Assembly (NCBI GenBank): GCA_014859685.1
Contig: JACUTU010000002.1
Location: 237,588 to 301,587, forward strand
Reading direction: 5' to 3'
Source of the DNA: Sulfurospirillum sp.
Lineage (GTDB): Bacteria; Campylobacterota; Campylobacteria; Campylobacterales; Sulfurospirillaceae
DNA: 64,000 nucleotides
Program-made: the position numbers and the translations under genes
Notes under the pieces: model-generated
Told to the model about the DNA's origin: nothing
Database searches by the model: none
Seen by the model: only the letters and a program-made list of their open reading frames with translations
Part shown: positions 39,015 through 49,269 of the stretch, piece by piece
How the letters are laid out: every line of letters starts with the position of its first letter
Numbering within the stretch: the first letter of the stretch is position 1

Positions 39015-40944
39015 CAACAAAAACAACAAAAACAACAACTTTTTTAACCAAAATCCCTTTTTAGTTTTTGCTATTTTTTCTATTGTTATCATACTTATAT
39101 TTAAAAACTTTATGTCTCCTCAAGATGTGATGATGGGCGATGCTATAAATAACAATACAAAATCCGTAACTAAAAGCATCAACTATTATGAGTTTAAAGA
39201 ATTGATCAAATCAAATCAAGTTAATTATGTTGCGATTGGTCAAACAACAATTCGTGCATTTTCTGAATCGGGTGCTACAAAACTCATTTATAACATCAGA
39301 AAAGTTGGCAGTGACGCAAGTTTAATCCCGCTCTTGGATGAGAAAAAAATCCCTTACGGCGGTTTCAATGAAACAAATGCTTTTACTGAGATTCTTTTTT
39401 CATGGGTTTTGCCAATCTTTATCTTTTTCGGAATATGGATGTTTTTGGCAAATCGTATGCAAAAAAATATGGGTGGCGGGATCCTTGGTATGGGAAGTAG
39501 CAAAAAACTCGTCAATTCAGAAAAACCAAAAGTTAAATTTGATGATGTAGCTGGGGTTGAAGAGGCAAAAGAGGAAGTAAAAGAGATCGTTGATTTTCTC
39601 AAGCATCCAACTAGATATATGAATTTAGGAGCAAAAATTCCAAAAGGTGTCTTGCTTGTAGGCCCTCCAGGTACTGGAAAAACACTTCTTGCAAAAGCAG
39701 TTGCAGGCGAGGCAGATGTGCCATTTTTCTCAGTTTCAGGTTCAAGTTTTATAGAAATGTTTGTAGGTGTTGGTGCGAGTAGGGTTCGTGATCTTTTTGA
39801 AAATGCAAAAAAAGAAGCTCCTGCAATCGTATTTATTGATGAGATAGATGCTATTGGAAAAAGTCGTGCGGCGAATGGTCAGATGGGAGGCAATGATGAA
39901 AGAGAGCAAACACTCAACCAACTTTTAGCCGAGATGGATGGATTTAGTTCTGATAAATCTCCGGTTATTGTGCTTGCTGCTACAAACAGACCAGAAGTGC
40001 TTGATGCTGCATTGCTTAGACCTGGACGATTTGATAGGCAAGTGCTTGTAGATAAACCAGACTTTAAGGGGCGTATCGATATTCTTAAGGTGCATATGAG
40101 TGATGTAAAATTTGCTGATGATATCAATATAGAAGATATCGCAAGACTTACAGCTGGACTCTCGGGCGCTGATCTTGCAAATATTATCAATGAAGCCGCT
40201 CTTTTGGGTGGACGAAAAAGTAAGTCACATGTGGAACAAACTGATCTTGTTGAAGCCGTTGAGCGAGCCATAGCTGGACTTGAAAAGAAAAGTAGACGCA
40301 TAAATCCTGAAGAAAAAAGAATTGTAGCATACCATGAAAGCGGGCATGCACTCATCGCAGAAAAAACAAAAGGAGCAAAAAAAGTATCAAAAGTTTCTAT
40401 CATTCCTAGAGGTTTGGCGGCACTTGGATACACACTTAATACTCCTGAGGAAAATAAATTTTTAGCCCAAAGGCATGAGTTGATAGCAGAGATTGATGTA
40501 TTGCTTGCTGGAAGAGCTGCTGAAGAGGTTTTCATCAAAGAGATAAGTACCGGAGCTGGCAATGATCTTGAACGAGCAACAGATATAATCAAATCCATGG
40601 TAGGCTTATATGGCATGAGTCATGTTGCTGGTTTGATGGTACTTGAAAAGCAAAGAAATACTTTCTTGATGGGCGGTACAAGCAAAGAATACAGTGAAAA
40701 AATGGCTGAAGATGTTGATGTATACATCAAAAATCTTCTTCAAGAACGCTATGATATCGTGCTAGCAACGCTTAAAAAATACAGTGCTTGTATAGAAATT
40801 ATTGTGTCTCGTCTTAGAGAGATAGAAACGCTCGATGGAGTTCAGTTGCGTCAAATCATAGCTGATTTTGAAAAAGAACAAGGATGGAATGAAACAGACG
40901 ATACAAATAAGGATGATGAGCAAACAAGCGAATCAAAAGAATAA
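38989..40944 (+). CDS. ftsH: ATP-dependent zinc metalloprotease FtsH
   Basis: A 651-residue membrane AAA+ protease. An Asn-rich N-terminus precedes transmembrane helix 1 (about 21-40); a periplasmic domain and helix 2 (about 130-150) follow. Walker A 'VGPPGTGKT' is near 224-232, Walker B '[11 protein letters not shown]', the SRH is '[19 protein letters not shown]' and the zinc site 'HESGH' is near 449-453. ATG 38989 is chosen because the Shine-Dalgarno 'aaggaag' lies just upstream. psd follows after 2 bp. Confidence 0.96.
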   Translation: MNPNNNQNNNKNNKNNNFFNQNPFLVFAIFSIVIILIFKNFMSPQDVMMGDAINNNTKSVTKSINYYEFKELIKSNQVNYVAIGQTTIRAFSESGATKLIYNIRKVGSDASLIPLLDEKKIPYGGFNETNAFTEILFSWVLPIFIFFGIWMFLANRMQKNMGGGILGMGSSKKLVNSEKPKVKFDDVAGVEEAKEEVKEIVDFLKHPTRYMNLGAKIPKGVLLVGPPGTGKTLLAKAVAGEADVPFFSVSGSSFIEMFVGVGASRVRDLFENAKKEAPAIVFIDEIDAIGKSRAANGQMGGNDEREQTLNQLLAEMDGFSSDKSPVIVLAATNRPEVLDAALLRPGRFDRQVLVDKPDFKGRIDILKVHMSDVKFADDINIEDIARLTAGLSGADLANIINEAALLGGRKSKSHVEQTDLVEAVERAIAGLEKKSRRINPEEKRIVAYHESGHALIAEKTKGAKKVSKVSIIPRGLAALGYTLNTPEENKFLAQRHELIAEIDVLLAGRAAEEVFIKEISTGAGNDLERATDIIKSMVGLYGMSHVAGLMVLEKQRNTFLMGGTSKEYSEKMAEDVDVYIKNLLQERYDIVLATLKKYSACIEIIVSRLREIETLDGVQLRQIIADFEKEQGWNETDDTNKDDEQTSESKE

Positions 40945-40946
40945 AA

Positions 40947-41597
40947 ATGAGAGAACACACAAGTACACAAATCATCGCAAAAGAGGGTTGGAACTACATA
41001 CTTTTTTTTGTTATAGTTTTGCTTTTGAGTTATTTTTTTGATTTTGCGATTTTGTTTGCGGTTGTTGTACTGCTCTTTACTATTTATATTTTTAGAAATC
41101 CAGAGCGTTTACCAGCAGAAGATGATGAATTGGCTATTTTAGCACCTTGCGATGGCGTGATAGAAAAAATCGAAAAAGCTCAATTTAATGCGAAAGATAT
41201 GATTCATATCAAGATTAAAAAATCCCTCTTTGATGTTTCTATCTTGCGATCTCCCGTGCTTATGAATATCCACAATACACAAAAAAGACATGGTTTATTT
41301 CTTCCGCTCACCTCTAAACTTTCAAAAGTTCTTGGTGAAAGAGTGCAAATTGAAGCCAAAAGTTTTTACTCAGATATCGTGCTTGTGATCAATGCAGGTA
41401 TCTTTAGTCGAAAAATTGAACTTTTTAAAACAATTGGTCCACTTAAATCTTCACAGCGATTTTGCATATTGGTGGAAGGGAGTGTTGATCTCTATGTGGC
41501 TTTAGATAGTCGTATCAAGGTGGCTATAGCAGATCGTGTGCGGTCTGGTGAAAGTGTGCTGGGATATTTTTCACACAAAGGAAATCTCGATGGATAA
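40947..41597 (+). CDS. psd: Phosphatidylserine decarboxylase-like protein
   Basis: A 216-residue short Psd of the archaeal/epsilon type. A hydrophobic segment at about 17-45 is followed by 'RNPERLPAEDDELAILAPCDG', the typical N-terminal block. The processing site that yields the pyruvoyl group is normally a Gly-Ser within 'RFGSRVD'; here the equivalent is 'LVEGSVDLY', so Gly-Ser is kept in an altered context. It converts phosphatidylserine to phosphatidylethanolamine. Its neighbour pssA makes the substrate and overlaps it by 8 bp. Confidence 0.83.
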   Translation: MREHTSTQIIAKEGWNYILFFVIVLLLSYFFDFAILFAVVVLLFTIYIFRNPERLPAEDDELAILAPCDGVIEKIEKAQFNAKDMIHIKIKKSLFDVSILRSPVLMNIHNTQKRHGLFLPLTSKLSKVLGERVQIEAKSFYSDIVLVINAGIFSRKIELFKTIGPLKSSQRFCILVEGSVDLYVALDSRIKVAIADRVRSGESVLGYFSHKGNLDG

Positions 41598-42324
41598 ACA
41601 AGATAAACTACAACTTATGTATATATTTCCAAATCTATTTACAGCAGCCAGTGCATTTTTGGGTGTTATTGGTATATTGGCTTCAGCAAGAGGTGATTTT
41701 GAAAAAGCAGCTATCTATATCGTGCTTTCTCTTATCTTTGATGGACTTGATGGTCGTGTGGCTCGCATAACCAAAACCACAAGTCGTTTTGGTGCAGAGT
41801 TTGATTCACTTGCCGATGTCATTGCTTTTGGTGTTGCACCTGCTATGCTTTTTTATTTTAGTGTTGCTCACATGTACGGCAAAGTTGGCTCACTTTTTTG
41901 TGCGATGTATGTTGTTTTTGGAGCTATAAGATTAGCTAGGTTTAATGTGATGACTGCTTCAGTTGAACCATCTGTTTTTATAGGTATTCCAATTCCTGGC
42001 GCCGCACTTGCTGTGAGTATGTGGGTGCTTGTGTATCTACAATACCCAATTTTTCAAGGGTTTGAAGTTGCTATGCTTATAGGAGTCGGTGTTGTGTCGT
42101 TTTTAATGGTGAGCAATATTCGTTATCCTAGTTTTAAAAAAATCGATATGAAAAAAGCAAATATGCTCAAAGTATTTATAGGCTTGAGCGTTGTGCTGTC
42201 TCTACTTTATATTTTTCCTGTTGAAAGTACAACGATAATCATAAATGTTTACATCCTTTATGGTCTTGCTCGCACTATATACAATATCATTGCCAAACGC
42301 AAAAAAAATGAGTATAATTCGTGA
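41590..42324 (+). CDS. pssA: CDP-diacylglycerol-serine O-phosphatidyltransferase
   Basis: A 244-residue polytopic membrane enzyme. The CDP-alcohol phosphotransferase motif D-G-x2-A-R-x8-G-x3-D-x3-D appears as 'DGLDGRVARITKTTSRFGAEFDSLAD' in shorter spans (about residues 49-74), with the metal-binding aspartates in place. The start 'MDKQDKLQLMYIFPNLFTAA' at 41590 fits the family; the frame opens 54 bases earlier inside psd. Together with psd it gives the phosphatidylethanolamine branch. Confidence 0.9.
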   Translation: MDKQDKLQLMYIFPNLFTAASAFLGVIGILASARGDFEKAAIYIVLSLIFDGLDGRVARITKTTSRFGAEFDSLADVIAFGVAPAMLFYFSVAHMYGKVGSLFCAMYVVFGAIRLARFNVMTASVEPSVFIGIPIPGAALAVSMWVLVYLQYPIFQGFEVAMLIGVGVVSFLMVSNIRYPSFKKIDMKKANMLKVFIGLSVVLSLLYIFPVESTTIIINVYILYGLARTIYNIIAKRKKNEYNS

Positions 42325-42352
42325 ATTTAAAATTTAAAAAAGGAGCGTGATA

Positions 42353-42436
42353 ATGCATTCTGTATCGATAGGCATAATGAAATCTATAAAATTTTTGCCA
42401 AAAATCGAGATAAAAAACGCTCTCCTGCTACGCTAA
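42353..42436 (+). CDS. Candidate leucine leader peptide upstream of leuA
   Basis: A 27-codon ORF, ATG 42353 to TAA 42436, behind a very good ribosome-binding site (AAAAAAGGAG, ending 7 bases before the start). It ends with the codons GCT CTC CTG CTA CGC TAA, i.e. three consecutive Leu codons using uncommon CTC/CTG/CTA forms, right before the stop. It sits 67 bp upstream of leuA. This is what a transcription- or translation-attenuation leader for the leucine pathway looks like. A 4-bp GCCC/GGGC hairpin (42444-42456) follows; it is weak, so the mechanism is uncertain. Confidence 0.6.
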   Translation: MHSVSIGIMKSIKFLPKIEIKNALLLR

Positions 42437-42443
42437 TTCTTCA

Positions 42444-42456
42444 GCCCTTTTTGGGC
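42444..42456 (+). promoter_or_regulatory. Small hairpin between leader ORF and leuA
   Basis: GCCC-TTTTT-GGGC (42444-42456) can form a 4-bp stem with a 5-base loop, eight bases after the leader stop codon. No proper U-tract follows, so it is weak as an intrinsic terminator. It could be part of a larger alternative structure that is not obvious by eye. Confidence 0.3.
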
Positions 42457-42503
42457 ATATAATCCCTTAAATATTTAACAATACACAAATAAAAGGAAAA
42501 ACA

Positions 42504-44063
42504 ATGAATATACAAAATATTACTATATTTGATACAACACTTAGAGATGGTGAGCAAAGCCCCGGTGCTTCTATGAATACAGAAGAAAAGATACAAATCG
42601 CTTTGCAGCTAGAAAAATTAGGTGTAGATGTGATAGAAGCTGGTTTTGCTGCGGCAAGTCCAGGTGATTTTGATGCGATTGCAAGAATTAGCGAGCAAGT
42701 AAAAAATGCTACTATCTGTTCTTTGGCGCGCGCACTTGACAAAGATATAAAAGCAGCAGGCGATGCTGTAGCGAAAGCAAATATGCAAAGAATTCATACT
42801 TTTATAGCTACAAGTCCTATTCATATGGAATACAAACTCAAAATGACTCCAGAACAAGTTATCAAAAAGGCAGTTGAAGCAGTAAGTTATGCAAAAACTT
42901 TTTGTGATGATGTCGAGTTTTCATGTGAAGATGCAGGCCGAAGCGATGTTGGATTTATGAAAGAAGTATTGGATGCCGTAATCAATGCAGGTGCGACAAC
43001 GCTCAATATTCCAGATACGGTAGGCTATCGAATGCCAAGCGAAATGGGAGCTATCATCAAATCACTCCACGAGGTAGTCAAGGATCGCGCGATAATTTCT
43101 GTGCATTGCCACAATGATTTGGGATTGGCTGTGGCAAATTCCATAGAGTCTATTCTTAATGGTGCGAGACAGATAGAATGTACGATAAATGGCTTAGGTG
43201 AAAGAGCTGGAAACGCGGCACTTGAAGAGATCGTTATGATTCTTCGCACAAGAAAAGATCTTTTTGCTACCTATGATACACATGTAAATATCAAAGAAAT
43301 TTATCCATCAAGTAAATTAGTCTCTTCCATTACAGGTATTGATCCACAACCAAACAAAGCAATAGTTGGCAAAAATGCTTTTGCTCATGAGAGCGGTATC
43401 CATCAAGATGGTATCTTGAAGCACGCGCAAACTTATGAAATTATGTCAGCCAAAGATATAGGACTTGATCAAAATTCTATCGTGCTAGGAAAACACTCCG
43501 GTAGACATGCTTTCAAAGATAAGCTTATAGCACTTGGATTCAGTTTAAAAGATGCAGAAGTTAATGATGCTTTTGATCGCTTTAAAATTTTATCTGATGC
43601 AAAAAAAGAAATTTTTGATGATGATATAAGAGCTTTAATTGCTGATGAGATTACAAAAATTCCTCAAATTTTTGAACTTATTACTTTGCAGTTGAGCGAT
43701 TGCAATCCAGGCGGCGTACCAAGTGCAGCTGTAAGTATCAAGTATGATGGTCAAATTATAACTGATGCAGCGATTGGCAATGGCACAATGGACGCTGTTT
43801 TTAAAGTGATTGATCGTGTGTGCGGTGTGAGTGGTGAGCTTCGGGATTATAAAGTTGATGCTGTAACGCAGGGTAAAGATGCTCTTGCAAGAGTGATTGT
43901 AAAAGTGATTTTTGATGAAAGTAAACCCGCCATTATGGGACATGGTTTAAGTGTTGATACGATGCTAGCAACTGCAAAAGCTTATATTGGTGCGCTCAAT
44001 AGTTACATGTCAATGCGTGATGGACTTAGAAGTGTACACCAAAAATCAGGTGCAAATATCTAA
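42504..44063 (+). CDS. leuA: 2-isopropylmalate synthase
   Basis: A 519-residue enzyme for the first committed step of leucine synthesis. '[13 protein letters not shown]' (9-21) is the DRE-TIM metallolyase signature, '[12 protein letters not shown]' carries the metal-binding histidines, and '[15 protein letters not shown]' follows. The C-terminal ~120 residues form the allosteric leucine-binding domain ('[13 protein letters not shown]'). RBS 'aaaaggaaaaaca' precedes ATG 42504. Expression is probably controlled by the leader ORF upstream. A clear terminator follows. Confidence 0.95.
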   Translation: MNIQNITIFDTTLRDGEQSPGASMNTEEKIQIALQLEKLGVDVIEAGFAAASPGDFDAIARISEQVKNATICSLARALDKDIKAAGDAVAKANMQRIHTFIATSPIHMEYKLKMTPEQVIKKAVEAVSYAKTFCDDVEFSCEDAGRSDVGFMKEVLDAVINAGATTLNIPDTVGYRMPSEMGAIIKSLHEVVKDRAIISVHCHNDLGLAVANSIESILNGARQIECTINGLGERAGNAALEEIVMILRTRKDLFATYDTHVNIKEIYPSSKLVSSITGIDPQPNKAIVGKNAFAHESGIHQDGILKHAQTYEIMSAKDIGLDQNSIVLGKHSGRHAFKDKLIALGFSLKDAEVNDAFDRFKILSDAKKEIFDDDIRALIADEITKIPQIFELITLQLSDCNPGGVPSAAVSIKYDGQIITDAAIGNGTMDAVFKVIDRVCGVSGELRDYKVDAVTQGKDALARVIVKVIFDESKPAIMGHGLSVDTMLATAKAYIGALNSYMSMRDGLRSVHQKSGANI

Positions 44064-44073
44064 AATATTTTGA

Positions 44074-44104
44074 GATAAAAACTCTTTTCGTAAGGGTTTT
44101 TATC
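44074..44104. terminator. Bidirectional intrinsic terminator between leuA and the TPR gene
   Basis: A 13-bp stem (GATAAAAACTCTT with AAGGGTTTTTATC, one G-T pair) around a 5-base loop at 44074-44104. A/T runs on both sides let it work in both directions. It overlaps the last codon of the convergent TPR gene. Confidence 0.8.
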
Positions 44105-46454
44105 TTCCTATTTGAAAACTAAAATACTTTGATTGGAAGTTTGTATCACCAATTTTGAGGTATTGGATGTTAGCACCCTCTATATTTTTTGCCTCATGAT
44201 ATAAAAGTCCTAGTGCGTATCTGCTTTCATTGTTTTTTGCATCTGTAAGTTTTGAAAGTTCCAAAAGTGCGATTGCATTTTCAGAATGTTTCGCACCAAT
44301 ACTCGCCACAGAAGCTAAAAAAAGCGTTTTTGTGTCTGTTTGCTTGAATTCATCTATGAGTTTATTATAAAGCGTATAGGCTTCTTCAAAATTTTGTGTA
44401 TAGATGTTGATGTATGCCATGGTTTGCATAATGGCGGGGAGATCATAGCGTTCAAGTTCCATTTTATGCAAGAGCGCATTTCTTTCTTGAAATAAAAGTC
44501 CGCCAATTTGTAAAAGTTTTGTGTATTGCTCCTGTGCAATTCGTGGGCCATAGAAAAAAGCATCGAGGTCTAGTTTGAGGTTTTTAAACTCTATTTGCAC
44601 GGCTTTTGCATACTGTTTTATATCATCTTTATTATGTTTTATGTTGAAATCAACGATATTACTTACCAAATCTTTTGGAAGTGTTGCCTTTAATTTTGCC
44701 ATATTTACGCGAGTTGCAGTTTCATTGCTTGTTTTATATGCAATCATCGTGTCAAATATAAAATGAAAAGGCGTTTGCGGTTTTTCCTCTTCTAGCCATC
44801 TAGTGAGCGACGCCTGGTTGTTTTCACCCAAATGGACAAGTGACATGTAGAGATTTGATTCTTTGAGACTCTTATCTCTTGAAATGCTATCTTTCACATC
44901 TTCACTTAATTTTGCAATGTCTTCATGTATCAATTGTCCACAAAAAATTGCAAATACGCCCGCTAGATAGTTTGTATTATCAAGATTGTAGCTTTTTTTG
45001 AAGTACTTATAAGCACTACTAAAATTTCCCATCTGTGCATAAGTTAATGCGAGATTATAATGCAAGATAGAATGTTGCGGATACACTTCACTCATGCTTT
45101 TAAAAATTTCATTTGCTTTGAGTGTATGATGTTCAAGTGCTTTTTTGATGCCATTTGAGATTGATATATTTACTTTTGAGATGGTTGAGCTTGTTTTTAG
45201 ATACGAAAGTGCCGGTCCTATTTCATCAATAAAAACATTTAAGCCACCTTTGCGGATATAATTGATTGTTTGTTGTGCATCAAATACTTTAAAAGGTGCA
45301 AAGTAAAAAAGCAATCCATAGGTTGTTTCTGTGTTGAAAAATAATTCTTTAGCAAACTCTCTTTGTGCTTTTTGTACATCAAAAAGTGAGTTTTTAAGTG
45401 TGACCTTGATCGGATAATCACTATAAATTTCTTCACCAAAATCTTCATATAGTTGTTTGAGTAGTGTTGCACTTTGGTTTAAAAATCCTAACTTGTTTTG
45501 TACTAATGCCAAAGCTAAACGCGTTTTTAAAGGCTCATTCGTATTTTGCAATGCTTCACTGAGGTATCTGTTGGCTATAGAATATTCGCCCAATTTTGCG
45601 TACAATAATCCTTTAGTAAAACTATCATTTAAGAGATTATTCTTTTCAAGTTTATTGATAGCAAGATCGGTTTGATCTAAAGTGGCGAGAATTTTTGCAG
45701 CAAGATAATTTTGTTCATTTGCATAACTTTTTGAACTTGGATGTGAAAATGCCGCTAATGCTTCATAATTAAAATCTTTATAATAATGAATCAGCCCAAG
45801 ATAGTAGGAATACAAAGGTGATTTACTTTCGAGCGGCACATACGCATACGCAAGATCTATGTAGTAGCGAAACATTGCTTCATCACCAAGTTCTAGGGAG
45901 CTAACGGCGGCATTGATAGCACTCACGCACCGTTGCTCTTGATTTTCAATCGCTTTTTTGAAAGATTCCAACGCATCTTTGAAGTTCTGCTCTCGCATCT
46001 GTGCTACACCAATATTGTAATGTGATATCGCTTCGTTAAATGTGGCAATTCTTTCATATATCTTCAATGCTTCTTGTTTGTCACCTCTTTCGTAGAGCAT
46101 ATTTGCTTTTTGGATCATATCTTCTAATTTGGATTGGTTGAAGAGTTCTGGTTTCTCTTTTTCATTGAGTTTTTGAGCAAGTTCGCTGGCATTTACATCC
46201 ACAAATTGCGTATCGTGCGTGTTTCGCATTAAAAAAATCAATACAATGATAAAAGTAAGAACAACAATAGAAGCAACAATGCCACCATAGAGCATCATCT
46301 TCTTTTTTTTAGCTTTTTTAAGAGTTGCATCAGCTTCTTGATCGCTGATGATGCTTTCTTGAACGGGAGCATCTTCGCCGATAGGAGATATAAACTCCTC
46401 TTCAGCAGCAGCATCAGCAGATTCTAAGATGATTACCTCTTCTTCAGCCATCAA
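44100..46454 (-). CDS. Large TPR-repeat membrane protein
   Basis: A 784-residue protein. An acidic cytoplasmic N-terminus (about 1-45, many E/A) and a KKKK patch precede one transmembrane helix (about 52-75), followed by some 700 residues of TPR-like helical pairs, e.g. 'NIGVAQMREQNFKDALESF' and 'NLALTYAQMGNFSSAYKYF'. In Campylobacter jejuni the syntenic gene next to serS (as I recall, Cj0390) has been linked to flagellar assembly; that homology is from gene order and architecture, not alignment. ATG at 46454 or the adjacent ATG. It lies 6 bp after serS on the same strand. Confidence 0.75.
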   Translation of the reverse strand: MMAEEEVIILESADAAAEEEFISPIGEDAPVQESIISDQEADATLKKAKKKKMMLYGGIVASIVVLTFIIVLIFLMRNTHDTQFVDVNASELAQKLNEKEKPELFNQSKLEDMIQKANMLYERGDKQEALKIYERIATFNEAISHYNIGVAQMREQNFKDALESFKKAIENQEQRCVSAINAAVSSLELGDEAMFRYYIDLAYAYVPLESKSPLYSYYLGLIHYYKDFNYEALAAFSHPSSKSYANEQNYLAAKILATLDQTDLAINKLEKNNLLNDSFTKGLLYAKLGEYSIANRYLSEALQNTNEPLKTRLALALVQNKLGFLNQSATLLKQLYEDFGEEIYSDYPIKVTLKNSLFDVQKAQREFAKELFFNTETTYGLLFYFAPFKVFDAQQTINYIRKGGLNVFIDEIGPALSYLKTSSTISKVNISISNGIKKALEHHTLKANEIFKSMSEVYPQHSILHYNLALTYAQMGNFSSAYKYFKKSYNLDNTNYLAGVFAIFCGQLIHEDIAKLSEDVKDSISRDKSLKESNLYMSLVHLGENNQASLTRWLEEEKPQTPFHFIFDTMIAYKTSNETATRVNMAKLKATLPKDLVSNIVDFNIKHNKDDIKQYAKAVQIEFKNLKLDLDAFFYGPRIAQEQYTKLLQIGGLLFQERNALLHKMELERYDLPAIMQTMAYINIYTQNFEEAYTLYNKLIDEFKQTDTKTLFLASVASIGAKHSENAIALLELSKLTDAKNNESRYALGLLYHEAKNIEGANIQYLKIGDTNFQSKYFSFQIGR

Positions 46455-46460
46455 TCATCC

Positions 46461-47699
46461 TTACATGTAAGGTTGTAAGACTTCAGGTATCCCAACACTT
46501 CCATCTGCTTTTTGATAGTTTTCCATGATGGCGATGAGTGTTCTACCAACTGCAAGTGAAGAGCCATTGAGCGTGTGTACAAGTCTATTTTTCTTGCCAT
46601 CCCTGTAGCGAATCATCGCCCGTCTTGCTTGAAAATCTCGAGTATTGGAGATCGAACTTATTTCTCTATATCTGTTTTGTCCTGGAAACCATACCTCAAG
46701 ATCAATCGTTTTTGCAGCACCAAAACCAAGATCCCCGCCACAAAGCAAAAGATGTCTATGTGCAAGTCCTAGTGAAGTGAGCAGATCGCTCGCACATGTG
46801 AGCATCGATTCAAAAACTGCGTCACTTTGCTGTGGAGTTGTAATGCTCACAAGCTCTACCTTTGAAAATTGGTGCTGGCGGATCATTCCTCTAGTATCTC
46901 GTCCAGCGCTCCCTGCCTCTTTGCGAAAACATTCACTATAGCAAGTCATCATCAGTGGTAAATCGTTTATATCTAATATTTCATCGCGAAAAAGATTTGT
47001 TACTGGCACTTCGGCTGTTGGAATCAAAAAAAGATCCTCACCATCAATTTTGAAAAGATCATTTTCAAATTTTGGTAATTGACCCGTGCCATACAGTGTT
47101 TCACGGTTTGCGAGATAAGGCACGCTAACCTCACGAAAACCTCTTTTGGCATTAAAATCAAGCATATAATTTATAAGGGCGCGAGCAAGTTTTGCACCAT
47201 CATTTTTCAAAACAGTAAAACGACTTTTTGCAAGTTTTACACCTCGTTCAAAATCAAGCCAATCAAGCGATAAATCCCAATGTTCTTTTGGTACAAAATC
47301 AAAAACGGGAGGCGTTAAGACTTTTTTAAGTTCTACATTGTCATTTTCATCTTTTCCAGCCGGTACATCAGGATCTGGGATATTTGGTATGATCGAGGCT
47401 ATCTTTTCAAGTTCACCCTCAAGTACTTTTACGCCTGCATTGGCAAGATTGGTTTGTTGCTTGTATCCAAAGAGTTCTTCTTGCAACTCTTTTATATCTT
47501 TTCCCTCTTTTGCATATACACCGAAAAGTTTGCTCTTGGCATTTTGTTTTGCTTGTAATTCTTCGAGTTCTTTTCGCTTCTCTTTGAGATTGAGCGAAAG
47601 TGTACGCATCTGCTCAAGTAAATTCTCGTCTACTTTTTTTATACGAAGTTTTGCACACACGCTTTCAAAATCATTTTGCAATAATTTGATATCTAACAT
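46461..47699 (-). CDS. serS: Seryl-tRNA synthetase
   Basis: A 412-residue class II synthetase. The long N-terminal helical hairpin (about 30-100) binds the variable arm of tRNA-Ser. Motif 2 is '[22 protein letters not shown]' (shown in part as 'FRKEAGS' and 'RGMIRQHQF') and motif 3 is '[19 protein letters not shown]'. It belongs to the minus-strand run der-aroK-trpS-serS-TPR, an order shared with Campylobacter. Confidence 0.95.
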   Translation of the reverse strand: MLDIKLLQNDFESVCAKLRIKKVDENLLEQMRTLSLNLKEKRKELEELQAKQNAKSKLFGVYAKEGKDIKELQEELFGYKQQTNLANAGVKVLEGELEKIASIIPNIPDPDVPAGKDENDNVELKKVLTPPVFDFVPKEHWDLSLDWLDFERGVKLAKSRFTVLKNDGAKLARALINYMLDFNAKRGFREVSVPYLANRETLYGTGQLPKFENDLFKIDGEDLFLIPTAEVPVTNLFRDEILDINDLPLMMTCYSECFRKEAGSAGRDTRGMIRQHQFSKVELVSITTPQQSDAVFESMLTCASDLLTSLGLAHRHLLLCGGDLGFGAAKTIDLEVWFPGQNRYREISSISNTRDFQARRAMIRYRDGKKNRLVHTLNGSSLAVGRTLIAIMENYQKADGSVGIPEVLQPYM

Positions 47700-47708
47700 A
47701 TTTTGTTC

Positions 47709-48677
47709 CTAATGATAAATGCCAACGGCATCTTTGATAATCTCTATCTTTTTTGAAGCAATACTTTTTGCTTTTTTTGCACCTGTGTCGAGCAGAGCAT
47801 ACACTTCATCAATGTGTGCAAGATAATACGCTCTTTTTTCTCTCGCTGGTGCGAAATAATCCCAGACAAGTGTTTGTAGATACGCTTTAAAATGTCCATA
47901 TCCCTCACCGCCTTTTTTGTATCTTTGGGCTAATTCTTCTTGCCCAGCTGCATCTAAAAAAAGTTTAGCAAGTGCAAAAACATTACATGTAGAAAAATCT
48001 TTTGGTGCATCCATGGGTGTTGAGTCTGTAACTATCTTGCCAGTTGTTTTTTTGAGCGTTTTTACATCACAAAAAATATCAATGGTATTGCCATAACTTT
48101 TACTCATCTTTGCTCCATCAATTCCTGGAACTGTAGCGACTATTTCATCGATTTTAAACTCTGGGATTGTAAATATATCACCGTGTTCATTATTGAATTT
48201 GATGGCGATATCACGCGTCATTTCTACATGTTGGATCTGATCTTTGCCAACAGGCACGATAGCGGCGTCATAGAGCAAGATATCTGCTGCCATAAGTACA
48301 GGATATGAAAAAAGAGAATGGTTAGCAGCAATGCCTTTGGCGACCTTGTCTTTATAACTATGCGCCCGCTCAAGTAAGCCCATAGGTGTGTAGCTTGAGA
48401 GAATCCAATAGAGTTCAAGAACTTCTTTAACATCAGATTGAACATAAAAAGTACTCTTGTTTGCATCGATGCCAAGAGCTAAAAAATTGATCGCTGCATC
48501 AAGCGTATTTTGCTTGAGTGCTTTAGCGTCTTTAAGTGAAGTAAGGGCGTGGTAATTTGCGATAAAGATAAAAAGATCACTTGTATCTTGCAAGTTTTTC
48601 ATCTGCTTGATAGCGCCAAAATAGTTACCAAGATGCAAAGCACCAGAGGGCTGAATTCCTGTTAAAACTCTTGTCAT
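47709..48677 (-). CDS. trpS: Tryptophanyl-tRNA synthetase
   Basis: A 322-residue class I synthetase. The HIGH-like motif is 'PSGALHLGNYFG' near residues 10-21 and the KMSKS motif is in 'GAKMSKSYGNTI' near 193. 'VGKDQIQHVEMTRDIA' is typical of TrpRS. The start ATG 48677 follows aroK by about 55 bp. Confidence 0.95.
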   Translation of the reverse strand: MTRVLTGIQPSGALHLGNYFGAIKQMKNLQDTSDLFIFIANYHALTSLKDAKALKQNTLDAAINFLALGIDANKSTFYVQSDVKEVLELYWILSSYTPMGLLERAHSYKDKVAKGIAANHSLFSYPVLMAADILLYDAAIVPVGKDQIQHVEMTRDIAIKFNNEHGDIFTIPEFKIDEIVATVPGIDGAKMSKSYGNTIDIFCDVKTLKKTTGKIVTDSTPMDAPKDFSTCNVFALAKLFLDAAGQEELAQRYKKGGEGYGHFKAYLQTLVWDYFAPAREKRAYYLAHIDEVYALLDTGAKKAKSIASKKIEIIKDAVGIYH

Positions 48678-48732
48678 TTAAATTCCTAAGATAGTAGCTT
48701 CTAAAATAGGTAATATTATAGCAAAAAGAACT

Positions 48733-49269
48733 TTAAGAGCGTTTTTTTATGGCTTTTTTGATACTTGCTACTATCTGTTGCGGTGTTTTGTTTGCGACAT
48801 CGATGGTTATATCTGCCTTGAGTGCGTATTGACTTGATCTTGTTTGGTGGAGTTGTTTTGCTGCTTCTATGTCTTGTAAAAGTGGTCTTTTGAGGCGTTT
48901 TTGCTCTGCATTTGGATGGGAATTTATGCGTGCTAAGATTGCTTCAAAGCTTGATTCTAGGTAAACGACAGTACCAATTTTATGCAGATTTGTTACCTTG
49001 AAAAATCCTCCGCCAGTTGAGATGATCGTTCTTTGTACACTTTTTTGTAGCCACTTGGCTGTTTTTTCTTCAAGTGTACGAAAATATTCCTCACCCTCTT
49101 GCGCAAAAATCTCTTTGATTTTTCGTTTTTCCAAGCTTTCTATGAGATCATCAGTATCAATGGCGAAAAGTTTCGTCCTTTTTGCTAATTCTCTAGCAAT
49201 TGTACCTTTGCCAACTCCCATAAAACCTATGAGGATGATATTTTGTTTATTCAAGTTCGCCGCTTTCAT
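48733..49269 (-). CDS. aroK: Shikimate kinase
   Basis: A 178-residue P-loop kinase phosphorylating shikimate in aromatic amino acid synthesis. Walker A is 'GFMGVGKGTIAREL' (the usual Ser/Thr after GK is Gly here, then Thr), the shikimate-binding 'DTDDLIE' and 'STGGGFF' follow, and the lid is 'RLKRPLL'. The start chosen is ATG 49269 ('MKAANLNKQNIILIGF'), which overlaps the end of der by 23 bp; the frame opens 21 codons earlier inside der. Confidence 0.92.
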   Translation of the reverse strand: MKAANLNKQNIILIGFMGVGKGTIARELAKRTKLFAIDTDDLIESLEKRKIKEIFAQEGEEYFRTLEEKTAKWLQKSVQRTIISTGGGFFKVTNLHKIGTVVYLESSFEAILARINSHPNAEQKRLKRPLLQDIEAAKQLHQTRSSQYALKADITIDVANKTPQQIVASIKKAIKKRS

